From NCBI GenBank assembly GCA_016929095.1, contig JAFGJM010000016.1, positions 1 through 32,534 on the forward strand: 32,534 nucleotides of DNA. The letters are read 5' to 3'. Origin of the DNA: Anaerolineales bacterium. Its GTDB lineage: Bacteria > Chloroflexota > Anaerolineae > Anaerolineales > UBA4823. The position numbers were made by a program, and so were the translations under genes. This document shows positions 1 to 9,819 of this stretch, piece by piece; the first letter of the stretch is position 1; every line of letters starts with the position of its first letter. The notes under the pieces are model-generated. The model was not told the DNA's origin. It searched no databases and saw only the letters and a program-made list of their open reading frames with translations.

Positions 1-267
1 AAATATGCTTTTCCGGCAGAGTATTTGCTTTCCAATTCAAGTGAGACAAATTATAAGATAAGCGTTCAACTCCAAGAACACGATGATCAACTACTTCTAT
101 CGGTAAGTGATAACGGTATTGGAATTCCACCGCAAATTAATTGGCAAGCCACGAATACGTTGGGTTTGTTACTGGTTAATATTTTAACCAATCAGTTGAA
201 CGGAACCATAGAAAAAAAACCGGGTAAAGGCACGACGTTTTTAATACGGTTTAAACGAAAACCGTAA
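1..267 (+). CDS. Sensor histidine kinase, C-terminal end (cut by left edge)
   Basis: The frame is open from base 1 and stops with TAA at 265-267, so only the last 88 or so residues of the ATPase domain are present. The start KYAFP fits the end of an N-box (usually NALKYAFP). It is followed by the G1 box DNGIGIPP, a G2-type segment (LGLLLVNIL), and a C-terminal GKGTTFLIRF strand. The N-box wording and the segment LVNILTNQLNGTI resemble the HisKA_2 class of kinases, which often phosphorylate stand-alone receiver proteins. The next gene, 89 bases downstream on the same strand, begins with a receiver domain and is therefore a plausible partner (inference). Sensor and phospho-acceptor histidine regions lie outside the window. 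Confidence 0.85.
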   Translation, partial: KYAFPAEYLLSNSSETNYKISVQLQEHDDQLLLSVSDNGIGIPPQINWQATNTLGLLLVNILTNQLNGTIEKKPGKGTTFLIRFKRKP

Positions 268-356
268 ATGTTATGATTTTATTGGATGTAATATGATGGT
301 ATCGAACTCTATTCCCCGTTTTGTTTTAATAATCAATAATGAAATCCAGGTGAATT

Positions 357-3300
357 ATGGCAAATGAGACTATTCTGGTCGTAGAAGACAATGCAATCAT
401 CGCGGCTCACCTGCAACGCATCCTCGGCGGGTTTGGTTATAAGGTTCCGCATACTGTCACAACGGGGGAAGCAGCAATTTCCTCGGTTAATGAAAACAAA
501 CCAGACCTGGCGTTAATTGACATCCAGCTTGCCGGGCAGATGGACGGCATCGATGCTGCTCGCTACATGAAAAGCAATTTCGATATTCCGGTCATCTTTC
601 TTACCGCTTTTGCTGAAGAAGAACGATTGGAACAAGCAAAAACCATTGAACCTTATGGTTACCTGGTAAAGCCAGTTCAAGAACGAGAGTTGTATGCCAC
701 CATTGAGATGGCATTTGAAAAGCATCGCCTGACAACAAATTTACGCGAGAGTGAATCCAGATACCGGCAATTAGTAGAGCAAATAAAGGCAATCACGTAC
801 CTGGATAAAATGGACGAGTTCAGCTCCAGCATGTTCATGAGTCCACAGATTGAACAACTTCTGGGTTTCCCGGTTGAAGATTGGCGCACCAATAACGAGA
901 TGTGGGTAAAGGTGCTTCACCCGGAAGACCGGGATTTTGCTATAGCGGAAAACAAGCGCACCAACGAAACAGGAGAAAATTTCAATCTCGAATATCGTAT
1001 GGTGGCGAAAGATGGGCATACAGTGTGGGTTCATGATGAAGCGGTGCTAACCTACGACAAATCGGGCAAACCATATGCCTGGCATGGTATTCTTTACGAT
1101 ATTACCGAGAGAAAGCATTCTGAAGAAGCGCTGCGTGAGAGTGAGGAGAGATATCGCCTGTTATTCAACAGCACCAATGATGCCATTTTTGTTAATCCCA
1201 TTTTACCTGGAGATAATTTTGGTAAATGTGCGGAGGTCAATGATATTGCCTGTTCGATGCTGGGGTATGAACGGGAAGAATTGTTGAACATGACTCCTTA
1301 CGATCTCATTTGGGAATTGGATGAGAAACAATACAAAGAATTTATCAAGAACATTCAAAAAACCCACTACCATTTATACGAAACTCTGTTGATTGGAAAA
1401 ACTGGCGTACTAATTCCGGTTGAGATCAATACGCACATCTTTAATTTAAATGATCAAACACTTGCTCTCTCCATGGCAAGGGATATACGAGAACGCAAAA
1501 AAACGCAGGAAATTCTAAGAGAAAAAGACAACTTCATTTATGCTGTTTCGGAATCAACCCCAGGTCTCATCTATGTGTATGATATCGCTACCAAGAAAAA
1601 CATCTATATCAATAAGCCGATAGATAGTATTCTAGGATATTCAGAAGAAGATAATTTTTATATTGAAAACTATTTTTCCAGCGATCATTATCATCCGGAT
1701 GATCAGGAAAAAATAAATAATCACTTGAAAAAATGTATTCGGGCAAAAGACAATGAGTTGGTTACCATCGAATTTCGAATAAAAAAGAAAAACGGTGATT
1801 ACGCCTGGTTCAGTAATCGAGATCGTGTATTTAAACGAGATGATAAAGGAAAACCTACTCAAATATTGGGTATCGCACAGGATATTTCACAACAAAAAGA
1901 AGACCAGGAAGAAAAAGATGCCTTGTTTGAGATTTCCCAGTTACTCCTTGAATCAACATCTTTAGACGAAATCTATAATCAATTACCCCAACTATTAGGA
2001 GAACGTTTTAGGTTTTCAGTGGCTGCGATAGATTTATTGGACGAATACCATAAGGAGATATATACCGTTGGGAGTTATGGTTTTCCAACCAACAGCAATG
2101 GATACCGGGTGTCGTTCGATCAATCACCGGCTAAAAAAGTCATCAAGACCGGGAAAATGATCTCAATGCCCGATCTCGAAACCTATCAGCAAGAATATTT
2201 CAAAGAAAAAGTCACCGAAACGCTTCACGCGTTTACCTGCGCGCCTATTTTGATTCAGGGAAAGGTGTTTGGCACTTTATCGCTGGCAGACTACAATAAC
2301 CGTAAAGATCTACCCCGCATTGGAAAAACACTGCAGCTTATTGCCAACCAATTTTCTCAGGAAATCGCCCGAAAACAAGCAGAAGCCACTATCGCAGAAA
2401 CCCAGGCACTGCTAATGGCAGCCATTGAACAGACTCCAGCCGGCATCCTGATTGCCGACCTTCCCGATGCGAAAATCAGGTTTGCCAGTTCAACGGCTTT
2501 GAATATACGCGGGGAATCACCCGCACCATTAACCGGCATTTCCTATGAACAACATTCCCAAAACTGGCAAACATACACGCCAGATGGTGAGCTGTACCCA
2601 GCAGATAAATCCCCCTTAGCGAGAGCTGTGTTAAATGGCTTAACCACACAAAACGAAGAAGTACTCATCCGCCGGGAAAACGGGGATGTCCGCTGGGTTC
2701 TCACCAACGCTTCGCCGGTGTTTAACAACAACGGAGATATGATTGCCGGGATGGTCGTATTCACCGATATCACCGATAGGAAAATATCCGAAGAAGCGCT
2801 GCAAGAAAGTGAACGCCGAATTTCCACCCTCATCAGTAACCTCCCCGGAATGGTTTATCGGTGTATAAAAGAGACCCCATGTAAAATGGTCTTCATCAGT
2901 GATGGGTGTAAACAGCTTACCGGGTATGATCCGGAAGAATTACTTCAAAATAAAAATATCGTTTATTCGGATTTAATTCACCCCGACGATAGACAAAGGG
3001 TCATGGATGAATTAGAACAAGCACTCGATGAACAATTACCCTACGAATTATTCTACAGGATACTCACCGCTAATGCTGAAATCAAATGGGTGTGGGAAAA
3101 AGGTCAAGGGATCAAAGGGAAAGACGATAAGATCACCGCTTTGGAAGGCTTCATAACTGATGTATCTGAACGTATGAAAGCAGAAGAAGCTCTTCAAGAA
3201 TCCAGGCAAATGCTTCAAACGGTTTTAGACACTATCCCCGTTCGAGTTTATTGGAAAGATAAGAAATCGGTTTATATGGGGTGCAATCATATATTTGCCC

Positions 3301-4694
3301 ATGATGCAGGTTTAGTCTCTCCGGAGGATATCGTCGGGAAGAATGATTTTGAGTTGGCATGGCTAGATCAGGCAGAACAGTATCGCATCGATGATCGAGT
3401 GGTATCAGCATCAGGATTACCGAAATTGAATTATGAAGAGCTTCAATCGACCACGGATGATAAATTGATATGGCGACAAGCCAGCAAAGTCCCGCTGCGC
3501 GATGCCCAAGGGAAAGTGATTGGTGTCTTGGGAACTTATGAGGATATTACTGAAAGGAAAAAAGCAGAAGAAGCCTTAAGACTAAGTTATGAACAAACCC
3601 AAATGCATTTGAAGCGAGTGACCATTCTGCACAACATAGATAAAGCGATCACCACCCACACCGATTTAAGGGTCATGGTCGATGACATTCTTAAAAATAT
3701 CATCGAGTTGATCGGTGTAGACGCCGTTGCTTTATTGGTGCCATCGTTTGATGGAAAAACCATGGATTTAGCGGCTCATACCGGATTTCCTGATGAATTG
3801 GTAGATAATTACAGCCATCTCATCGATCAATTCTTGGAAATAGAAACAAAGGCGAAGAATAAGGCTTCGTTTATTTCCAATTCACAAACGATAGGATTGA
3901 AGGAGATAGATGGAATAAATCTTAATACGATTTATAAATCTTACGCCACCCTTCCCTTACTGGCAAAGGATCAATTGAAAGGGATTTTACACATTTTCAG
4001 TCGTCAACCCATTTTCTTTGATAGCGATTGGCAAAATTTCCTTCAAGCATTAGCCATGCAAACCGCCATTGCTATAGATAATACGGAAATGTTTTACAAG
4101 ATGGAAATGACCAATATGGAGCTTTCGGCTGCTTACGAAGCAACCATCGAAGGCTGGTCTCGCGCGTTGGAATTGCGGGATAAAGAAACCAAAGGTCATT
4201 CAGTACGCGTAACTGATCTTACCTTGCGCATCTCTACCGTCATGGGAGTACCGCCCGAAGATCTCATCCATGTAAAACGCGGTGTATTGTTACATGATAT
4301 TGGTAAAATGGGCATCCCCGATTCGATTCTCTTGAAGCCAGGAGCGCTGACAGAAGATGAATGGATCGTAATGCGTCAGCACCCGTTATATGCTTATCAA
4401 TTACTCTCCCCCATCTCATACCTTCATCAGGCTATGGATATTCCATATTGCCATCATGAGAAATGGGATGGCAACGGATATCCACGTGGTTTGAAGGCTG
4501 AAGAAATACCCCTACCCGCTCGCATCTTCGCTATTGTCGATGTGTGGGATGCGCTTTGTTCCGATAGACCATACCGCCCTGCCTGGACAAAGAAAAACGC
4601 GATCGAATACATCAAAAAAGAATCCGGAAAACATTTCGACCCTGCCGTTGTGGATGCATTCTTAAAGGTGCTAAAGGATGAATTGGATCTATAA
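357..4694 (+). CDS. Receiver/multi-PAS/GAF/HD-GYP protein, predicted c-di-GMP phosphodiesterase
   Basis: This 1445-residue protein appears cytoplasmic, with no membrane segment. Domains in order: receiver (1-120, acidic D11, phospho-acceptor D55, T83, K105), PAS (133-260), PAS (262-382), PAS (392-512), GAF (521-675), PAS (682-812), PAS (818-945), PAS (949-1072), GAF (1087-1250) and HD-GYP (1255-1445). Most PAS units end in a DITERK-like PAC tail followed by an EEAL-type linker helix. The output domain keeps H1313-D1314 and G1374-Y1375-P1376, so c-di-GMP hydrolysis is predicted from family knowledge. The ATG at 357 has a CCAGGTG ribosome site about 5 bases upstream. The gene lies 89 bases after a histidine-kinase gene and overlaps the following GGDEF gene by 17 bases. 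Phosphorylation of D55 probably controls the output (inference). PAS boundaries are approximate. Confidence 0.93.
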   Translation: MANETILVVEDNAIIAAHLQRILGGFGYKVPHTVTTGEAAISSVNENKPDLALIDIQLAGQMDGIDAARYMKSNFDIPVIFLTAFAEEERLEQAKTIEPYGYLVKPVQERELYATIEMAFEKHRLTTNLRESESRYRQLVEQIKAITYLDKMDEFSSSMFMSPQIEQLLGFPVEDWRTNNEMWVKVLHPEDRDFAIAENKRTNETGENFNLEYRMVAKDGHTVWVHDEAVLTYDKSGKPYAWHGILYDITERKHSEEALRESEERYRLLFNSTNDAIFVNPILPGDNFGKCAEVNDIACSMLGYEREELLNMTPYDLIWELDEKQYKEFIKNIQKTHYHLYETLLIGKTGVLIPVEINTHIFNLNDQTLALSMARDIRERKKTQEILREKDNFIYAVSESTPGLIYVYDIATKKNIYINKPIDSILGYSEEDNFYIENYFSSDHYHPDDQEKINNHLKKCIRAKDNELVTIEFRIKKKNGDYAWFSNRDRVFKRDDKGKPTQILGIAQDISQQKEDQEEKDALFEISQLLLESTSLDEIYNQLPQLLGERFRFSVAAIDLLDEYHKEIYTVGSYGFPTNSNGYRVSFDQSPAKKVIKTGKMISMPDLETYQQEYFKEKVTETLHAFTCAPILIQGKVFGTLSLADYNNRKDLPRIGKTLQLIANQFSQEIARKQAEATIAETQALLMAAIEQTPAGILIADLPDAKIRFASSTALNIRGESPAPLTGISYEQHSQNWQTYTPDGELYPADKSPLARAVLNGLTTQNEEVLIRRENGDVRWVLTNASPVFNNNGDMIAGMVVFTDITDRKISEEALQESERRISTLISNLPGMVYRCIKETPCKMVFISDGCKQLTGYDPEELLQNKNIVYSDLIHPDDRQRVMDELEQALDEQLPYELFYRILTANAEIKWVWEKGQGIKGKDDKITALEGFITDVSERMKAEEALQESRQMLQTVLDTIPVRVYWKDKKSVYMGCNHIFAHDAGLVSPEDIVGKNDFELAWLDQAEQYRIDDRVVSASGLPKLNYEELQSTTDDKLIWRQASKVPLRDAQGKVIGVLGTYEDITERKKAEEALRLSYEQTQMHLKRVTILHNIDKAITTHTDLRVMVDDILKNIIELIGVDAVALLVPSFDGKTMDLAAHTGFPDELVDNYSHLIDQFLEIETKAKNKASFISNSQTIGLKEIDGINLNTIYKSYATLPLLAKDQLKGILHIFSRQPIFFDSDWQNFLQALAMQTAIAIDNTEMFYKMEMTNMELSAAYEATIEGWSRALELRDKETKGHSVRVTDLTLRISTVMGVPPEDLIHVKRGVLLHDIGKMGIPDSILLKPGALTEDEWIVMRQHPLYAYQLLSPISYLHQAMDIPYCHHEKWDGNGYPRGLKAEEIPLPARIFAIVDVWDALCSDRPYRPAWTKKNAIEYIKKESGKHFDPAVVDAFLKVLKDELDL

Positions 4695-7600
4695 AGACCA
4701 CTTCCGTAGATTCATTCATTATTGGTGGAAACGCCTCACCACGCCTCAGTCTACTGATGATATCGAAGCGCGCCTGGAATACATGACCAGGGTCATTTTA
4801 TTGGTTATGACAATCATCTTGTATGCTTTCACCTTGATCGTCGTGATATTTGTATTATTTGACCCATCGGATCGAGAACCAATTCCTATCATGTTGACAT
4901 TAGATATAGGTGCAACTGCGAGTGTTTGGTTCACTCAACGGAACGGGTGGCGGCGTATAAAATTCATTCCCTCATTGTTTTTCTTCCTCATAGGGATGGT
5001 TGGATCAGGTTTGTATGGTTTGATGCATAACCTGGTGCTTTTTTATGCCATTGCCGTTATATTGGCTGCTTTTTTGTTAGACGAAAAAAAACAATGGTTT
5101 ATCGTCTTTGGCGGCGTTGTTGCGCATGCAATCATTGGTCAATTATTCCACCCTCTAACATTAAATGACCTTGTGTCAGTGATCATTACAATATCCGGCA
5201 CATTAATCGGCATATCTTTCCTGGTATCTTTTGTCATGCGCCAGATGGATAAAACCATGCTGGATGTGCAAGCAGTCAACCAGAAATTGCTGATCGAAAT
5301 CAAAGAGAGAAAACGCGCAGAAGAAGAAAAATTTCGATTTGCCCAAAACTATGCCCTGGCGTTACAAAATTCTCAAAAATTCTTTTTCTACCTAAAAAAA
5401 CGTGCGGATGGCAAAATCATCGCCGCTCTCGAAGACAACAGTATCCCTCATCAATTTGGATATACTGTTGAAAGCATTAATGGTAAAACCATCTCAGAGA
5501 TCTGGGGAAAACAGGTGGAAGATAAAGTATTACCGGATATCTCTCGCGCTTTTAATGGGGAAGTAATTAGTTTCGAAGTTGAATTAAATAATATCTGTTG
5601 TTATTTTGTTCTCACCCCCGTGTATATTCAAGGTTCTATCAATGAAATTTCCGGAATGTGCACCGATATCACAGCGCAAAAAAGAGCCCAATTGGCGCTT
5701 CAAGAGAGTGAAGAACGTTTACGCCGCATCACCGATAATATGCTGGATATGGTTATTCAAACCGATGTTAATTTTAACAATATATTTATCAGCCCATCCG
5801 TCAAAGGTATTTTGGGGTACAAACCAGAAGACTTGCTCGGTAAATCCATTTACCATTTAGTCCATGCGGATGATAAATTGCGTGAGATGACTACTAAACA
5901 ACTGCTGGCTGAATTAAATACGCCCACAAAAAGCGTGGCTCGCTATAAACATGCTCTTGGACATTATGTCTGGCTTGAGGCAATCAGTAAACCTCTGTTT
6001 TCGTCGGATAATAAATTCACCGGAATAATACAGGGAGTACGAGATATCAGTGAAAACCGGCGAACCGAAGAGGCGTTACTCGCCAGTGAGAAGCGTTTTC
6101 GATCAGTGTTTGACAATGCTTCCGTCGGCATAGCATTAATCGATCATCAAGGTTTCATCCATGCTGCCAATGAGTCCTATTGTAAATTCCTGGGATATTC
6201 CCAAGAAGAGTTGATCGGTACGCAAATGAATAATTTTATATATGCCGATGATATTGATATCGATGATGAGCAATATAACAATCTCGAAAAAGGATTATGT
6301 GAATCCTATTCCGTTGATAAACGCCATATCCATAAAAACGGTAAATTGAGTTGGGGACGATTGAGTATATCGGGTTTACGCGAATTGAATAATCAACTCA
6401 CATTTACAGTCGTAATCTGTGAAAACATCACCGAAACGAAGCGTAGTGAAATCTTACAAAACTCCCTCTTCCGCATCTCAGAAGCTGCCAGCACCAGTCA
6501 AGATCTGCCCGAGTTGTATAAGGCGGTCCATAAAATCGTCGGAGAATTAATACCCGCCGATAATTTTTATATAGCCCTGCACGATTTAGGGTCAGATATC
6601 ATCACTTTCCCCTATTATGTGGACGAATATGATGAAAACCCCGGACCAGCAAAAATGGGGCGCGGTCTTACGGAATATGTATTGCGTTTAGGGCGACCGA
6701 TATTGGTTTCACCTGATATATTCAACGAACTGGTAAACAGCGGGGAAGTCGAATTGATCGGCTCCCCTTCCATCGATTGGGTAGGGGTGCCGCTAAAAAC
6801 ATCCCAAAATGTCACCATTGGGGCAATGGTGGTCCAGTCTTACACCGAAGGCATCCGCTTCACCGAAGAAGACAAAGAAATGCTCACCTTTGTCTCCGTC
6901 CAGGTGGGTATGGCTATCGAACGCAAGCGAGCCGAAGAAGACCTGAAAGAGAGTGAGCACCGCTGGCAATTCGCTCTGGAAGGCAATGGTGATGGTGTGT
7001 GGGACTGGAACTTAATCGAAAACACCATTCAATACTCACCCCGCTGGAAAGAAATGTTTGGGTATAAAATCGAAGAAATCGGCAATCAGCCCAGTGAATG
7101 GAACGCTCGTATCCACCCGGACGATTACCTTCGCGCAAAAATGAATCTGCAGCAACACTTCACCCATGAAAATGATTCTTATGTTTTAGAATATCGTATA
7201 CGCTGCAAGGATGGCTCTTACAAATGGGTGCTTGATCGTGGAAAGGTCTTATCCTGGGAAGAAGATGGCACACCGTTGCGCATGATTGGCACACAATCAG
7301 ATATTTCAGAAAGAAAACGCGCCGAGGAATGGCTGCGCATCCAACACGAACTGACCGTTGCTTTGGCGTCTACCAGCGATTTATCCATCGCCATGAATTC
7401 AATTCTAAATGCAGCGATGCAATTTGACGATATCGATTGTGGTGGTATTTACTTGGTAGACGCTCAAACGGGGGCTTTAGATATAATTACTCATAACGGC
7501 TTGCCCGATAATCTTATTGCTTATATTGAACACTATAAGGAAGATCCAAAAAATGCGCAATTAATAAGCAGTGGAAAGCCATTTTATATCTCTCGCCCTG

Positions 7601-8655
7601 CCAACCTTCTCCCCGGTATTCAAATAAATATTGATAATATCAAATCGCTGGCAATCATCCCGGTAAAACATGAAGGCGATGTCATTGCGGTGCTTAATTT
7701 AGGTTCGCATAAAGTGGATGTAATCCCAAACACAACACGCCACACTCTGGAAGCATTGTCGCTGCAGATTGGCAGTGTGTTAGCGCGCATCCAGACCCAG
7801 CAAGAATTAATAGAAAGCCGGGAAAATATCCAAACGTTGTTTGATAATGTCGATGATTTTCTTATCATTGTAAATCCTTCATTAGAGATCATGCAATATA
7901 ATCCCGTCGTTCTTAGACGCCTGGGATATTCGCCGCTTGAATTATCCGCCATGGAAATTTTGAACATATATCCGGATGACCAAAAGGATAAAGTGGTGGC
8001 ATTATTCAATAAAATACTCCCCGAACAAACCATCCCTTGTTCAATTCCTCTTTGCGCAAAACAAAATGGTCAAATACCGGTTGAATCTCGCATAACACGG
8101 GGGAAATGGAAAGGAAAAGAGGCGTTTTACATCATCTCTCGGGATATCACTGAACGCAAGGAAACCGAAGCGAGACTGGAATATCTAAGTTCTCATGATC
8201 TGCTCACCGGGTTATATAACCGCAATTTCTTCGAAACAGAAATGGATAGATTACAAAACAGCCGCTCGTTCCCAATTACCATCCTCATGGCTGATGTGGA
8301 CGGTTTAAAATCCATCAACGATAACCATGGTCACCCTGCGGGAGATGCCTTGCTTAAAAACAGCGCGCAAATATTCGCCGCCTCTTTCCGCCCCGATGAT
8401 ATTGTCGCCCGTATTGGCGGTGATGAATTTTGCGTCCTGCTTCCCAATACAGACGAGGATTCCGGAGAACAGATTTTAAAACGTGTTTTGGACAATATTA
8501 AAAATTACAACAACGATCACAAAAACATGCCCATCGCACTATCGATCGGAATGGCAACCGGATTTAATAAAGAAAGCCTGAATAAAATTTTTATGGAAGC
8601 AGACCATTCCATGTATCAGGTTAAAGAAGAAAAGAAAGCATCGCTTTCCTACTGA
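4678..8655 (+). CDS. Membrane multi-PAS/GAF/GGDEF protein, predicted diguanylate cyclase
   Basis: This 1325-residue protein starts with about six hydrophobic segments (roughly 39-61, 67-86, 97-118, 119-137, 140-157, 165-188). A charged coiled coil follows (about 189-235), then PAS (235-342), PAS (344-468), PAS (470-593), GAF (594-757), PAS (759-887), GAF (888-1044), PAS (1047-1168) and GGDEF (1169-1325). The active-site signature GGDEF is intact at 1247-1251. An RxxD inhibitory site (RPDD, 1238-1241) lies exactly five residues before it, so an active cyclase with product inhibition is predicted. The ATG lies inside the end of the HD-GYP gene, with AAAGGTG eight bases upstream, which suggests translational coupling. 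What the membrane part senses is not evident. The stop codon abuts the stop of the convergent gene. Confidence 0.92.
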   Translation: MNWIYKDHFRRFIHYWWKRLTTPQSTDDIEARLEYMTRVILLVMTIILYAFTLIVVIFVLFDPSDREPIPIMLTLDIGATASVWFTQRNGWRRIKFIPSLFFFLIGMVGSGLYGLMHNLVLFYAIAVILAAFLLDEKKQWFIVFGGVVAHAIIGQLFHPLTLNDLVSVIITISGTLIGISFLVSFVMRQMDKTMLDVQAVNQKLLIEIKERKRAEEEKFRFAQNYALALQNSQKFFFYLKKRADGKIIAALEDNSIPHQFGYTVESINGKTISEIWGKQVEDKVLPDISRAFNGEVISFEVELNNICCYFVLTPVYIQGSINEISGMCTDITAQKRAQLALQESEERLRRITDNMLDMVIQTDVNFNNIFISPSVKGILGYKPEDLLGKSIYHLVHADDKLREMTTKQLLAELNTPTKSVARYKHALGHYVWLEAISKPLFSSDNKFTGIIQGVRDISENRRTEEALLASEKRFRSVFDNASVGIALIDHQGFIHAANESYCKFLGYSQEELIGTQMNNFIYADDIDIDDEQYNNLEKGLCESYSVDKRHIHKNGKLSWGRLSISGLRELNNQLTFTVVICENITETKRSEILQNSLFRISEAASTSQDLPELYKAVHKIVGELIPADNFYIALHDLGSDIITFPYYVDEYDENPGPAKMGRGLTEYVLRLGRPILVSPDIFNELVNSGEVELIGSPSIDWVGVPLKTSQNVTIGAMVVQSYTEGIRFTEEDKEMLTFVSVQVGMAIERKRAEEDLKESEHRWQFALEGNGDGVWDWNLIENTIQYSPRWKEMFGYKIEEIGNQPSEWNARIHPDDYLRAKMNLQQHFTHENDSYVLEYRIRCKDGSYKWVLDRGKVLSWEEDGTPLRMIGTQSDISERKRAEEWLRIQHELTVALASTSDLSIAMNSILNAAMQFDDIDCGGIYLVDAQTGALDIITHNGLPDNLIAYIEHYKEDPKNAQLISSGKPFYISRPANLLPGIQINIDNIKSLAIIPVKHEGDVIAVLNLGSHKVDVIPNTTRHTLEALSLQIGSVLARIQTQQELIESRENIQTLFDNVDDFLIIVNPSLEIMQYNPVVLRRLGYSPLELSAMEILNIYPDDQKDKVVALFNKILPEQTIPCSIPLCAKQNGQIPVESRITRGKWKGKEAFYIISRDITERKETEARLEYLSSHDLLTGLYNRNFFETEMDRLQNSRSFPITILMADVDGLKSINDNHGHPAGDALLKNSAQIFAASFRPDDIVARIGGDEFCVLLPNTDEDSGEQILKRVLDNIKNYNNDHKNMPIALSIGMATGFNKESLNKIFMEADHSMYQVKEEKKASLSY

Positions 8656-9618
8656 TCAACTCTCTCCGTCCCAACCTGCCAGGCGCGCCATCATCCACCA
8701 GAATGCCGCCCCTTTTAATTTACACAAAAAACGGCTGTATTGGGAAGCATCGACATGCGCACAACTGCTTGGTAATGTTGTGCAATCGTCAGGATGTGCT
8801 GTACACCAGCCTTCACACCAGGGGCAGCTATCATCAACCAATGCATCCGGCACACGAGTTCCATCCGGATAATAGCGTTCAATATCGGCAAAATCGAACA
8901 AAATCTTATTGTGGTTGCGAGCATAATCCCGCACCATGTCATTATTGCGTTGTAGTTTATCCTGCTCTGCATAGGGTGCTTCGGTATGCCCGGTCATATA
9001 GATAAAACGCATGGAAGGATATTCCGTCTCAAACTGGTTTAAAGTGTCCAGGTAATATTGAACGGTTGCCTCAGAATTACCTGTTTGCTGACCGCACCAT
9101 GACCACATGGAAAAACCGAACAACCCGGTGTCAGCTACAGAGCGTGTATGAGTTTGTCCGTCGGTAGAATTCCAATATAATTCCGGGGTGATATACGATG
9201 TTGAGTAGTTATTCCCATCGTATACACGGAATGCAGTCGTATCCGCCGGTAATTCGGCTGCACCGCCTGTCTTGGTAGCATAATTATAGGTGGCATCTTG
9301 CCCCTCCCAGTAAGCCAATCCACTCATCAATTGCGAACCATGCGATGTGTGGCCATAGTGAAACGTCAGCATTTTTGCCTGCTCTATCCAATAGGAAGGA
9401 ATTTGCGTGATATCCGTATGGTTATGATCGATGATAATCGCAGTCGTCGGATTATTAAAAACCACAGGCAGGAAATAATCCACCATATCATCATCCGCAT
9501 TCAACAATCCTGCTTTGGATTGCACATTTTCTACTGTCATATTCCCGATAAAAAAGAACAACAATAAAACCAATAAGCCATATCTGAATACCACCCAAAC
9601 ATAGACTCTATTGCACAT
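8656..9618 (-). CDS. Secreted or membrane-anchored protein of unknown function (HTSHGSQ motif)
   Basis: I do not recognise a named family. The ATG at 9618 is preferred over the in-frame ATG at 9636 because it is preceded by GGGAGG with a 6-base spacer. The 320-residue product has a hydrophobic segment at about 7-25 that acts as a signal peptide or anchor. The exported body holds a striking YGHTSHGSQL stretch (about 88-97), then FSMWSWCGQQTG, FIYMTGHTEAP and LFDFADIERYYPDG. The C-terminal part is rich in cysteine (SCPWCEGWC, DDC, SSC), suggesting disulphides, and ends in FWWMMARLAGWDG. Conserved-looking Ser, His and Asp residues and the alternating strand/helix pattern would suit an SGNH-hydrolase-like enzyme, but this is a guess. 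It stands alone between convergent and divergent neighbours. Confidence 0.8.
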   Translation of the reverse strand: MCNRVYVWVVFRYGLLVLLLFFFIGNMTVENVQSKAGLLNADDDMVDYFLPVVFNNPTTAIIIDHNHTDITQIPSYWIEQAKMLTFHYGHTSHGSQLMSGLAYWEGQDATYNYATKTGGAAELPADTTAFRVYDGNNYSTSYITPELYWNSTDGQTHTRSVADTGLFGFSMWSWCGQQTGNSEATVQYYLDTLNQFETEYPSMRFIYMTGHTEAPYAEQDKLQRNNDMVRDYARNHNKILFDFADIERYYPDGTRVPDALVDDSCPWCEGWCTAHPDDCTTLPSSCAHVDASQYSRFLCKLKGAAFWWMMARLAGWDGES

Positions 9619-9687
9619 CAAACACCTCCCACACATGGATTGAGAGTTCTGAGATTTTTTCCCGAATTTGTCGATTTAATACCTCCC

Positions 9688-9717
9688 ATTCTACTTTGCA
9701 TAATGTGTACAAGGCAA
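9688..9717 (-). promoter_or_regulatory. Candidate promoter for the secreted unknown protein
   Basis: On the minus strand, TTGCCT (9717-9712) and TAGAAT (9693-9688) are separated by 18 bases. They match four and five of six consensus bases. The start would lie near 9681, giving a leader of about 63 bases before the ATG at 9618. It sits in the 201-base divergent gap between this gene and the metalloprotease. No equally convincing plus-strand promoter was seen in the gap. Read by eye only. Confidence 0.3.
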
Positions 9718-9819
9718 TGGTAAAGAATACCTAGTTAACCAATTCATAAATTTTGGCGTGATATTTGCAACGGAGAATGATAATAATCACAGCAATTTTT
9801 CGGAGAAAGGTCGATTTTC

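Noticed and set aside
7620..8033. 137-residue open frame antisense to the GGDEF gene
   Set aside because: It lies fully within a GAF/PAS-coding region and has no motif or ribosome site to support it.
9774..9793. Fur-box-like sequence (AATGATAATAATCAC) before the protease gene
   Set aside because: Only one half resembles the 7-1-7 Fur site and the second half does not match, so it is more likely an A/T-rich coincidence next to the ribosome site.
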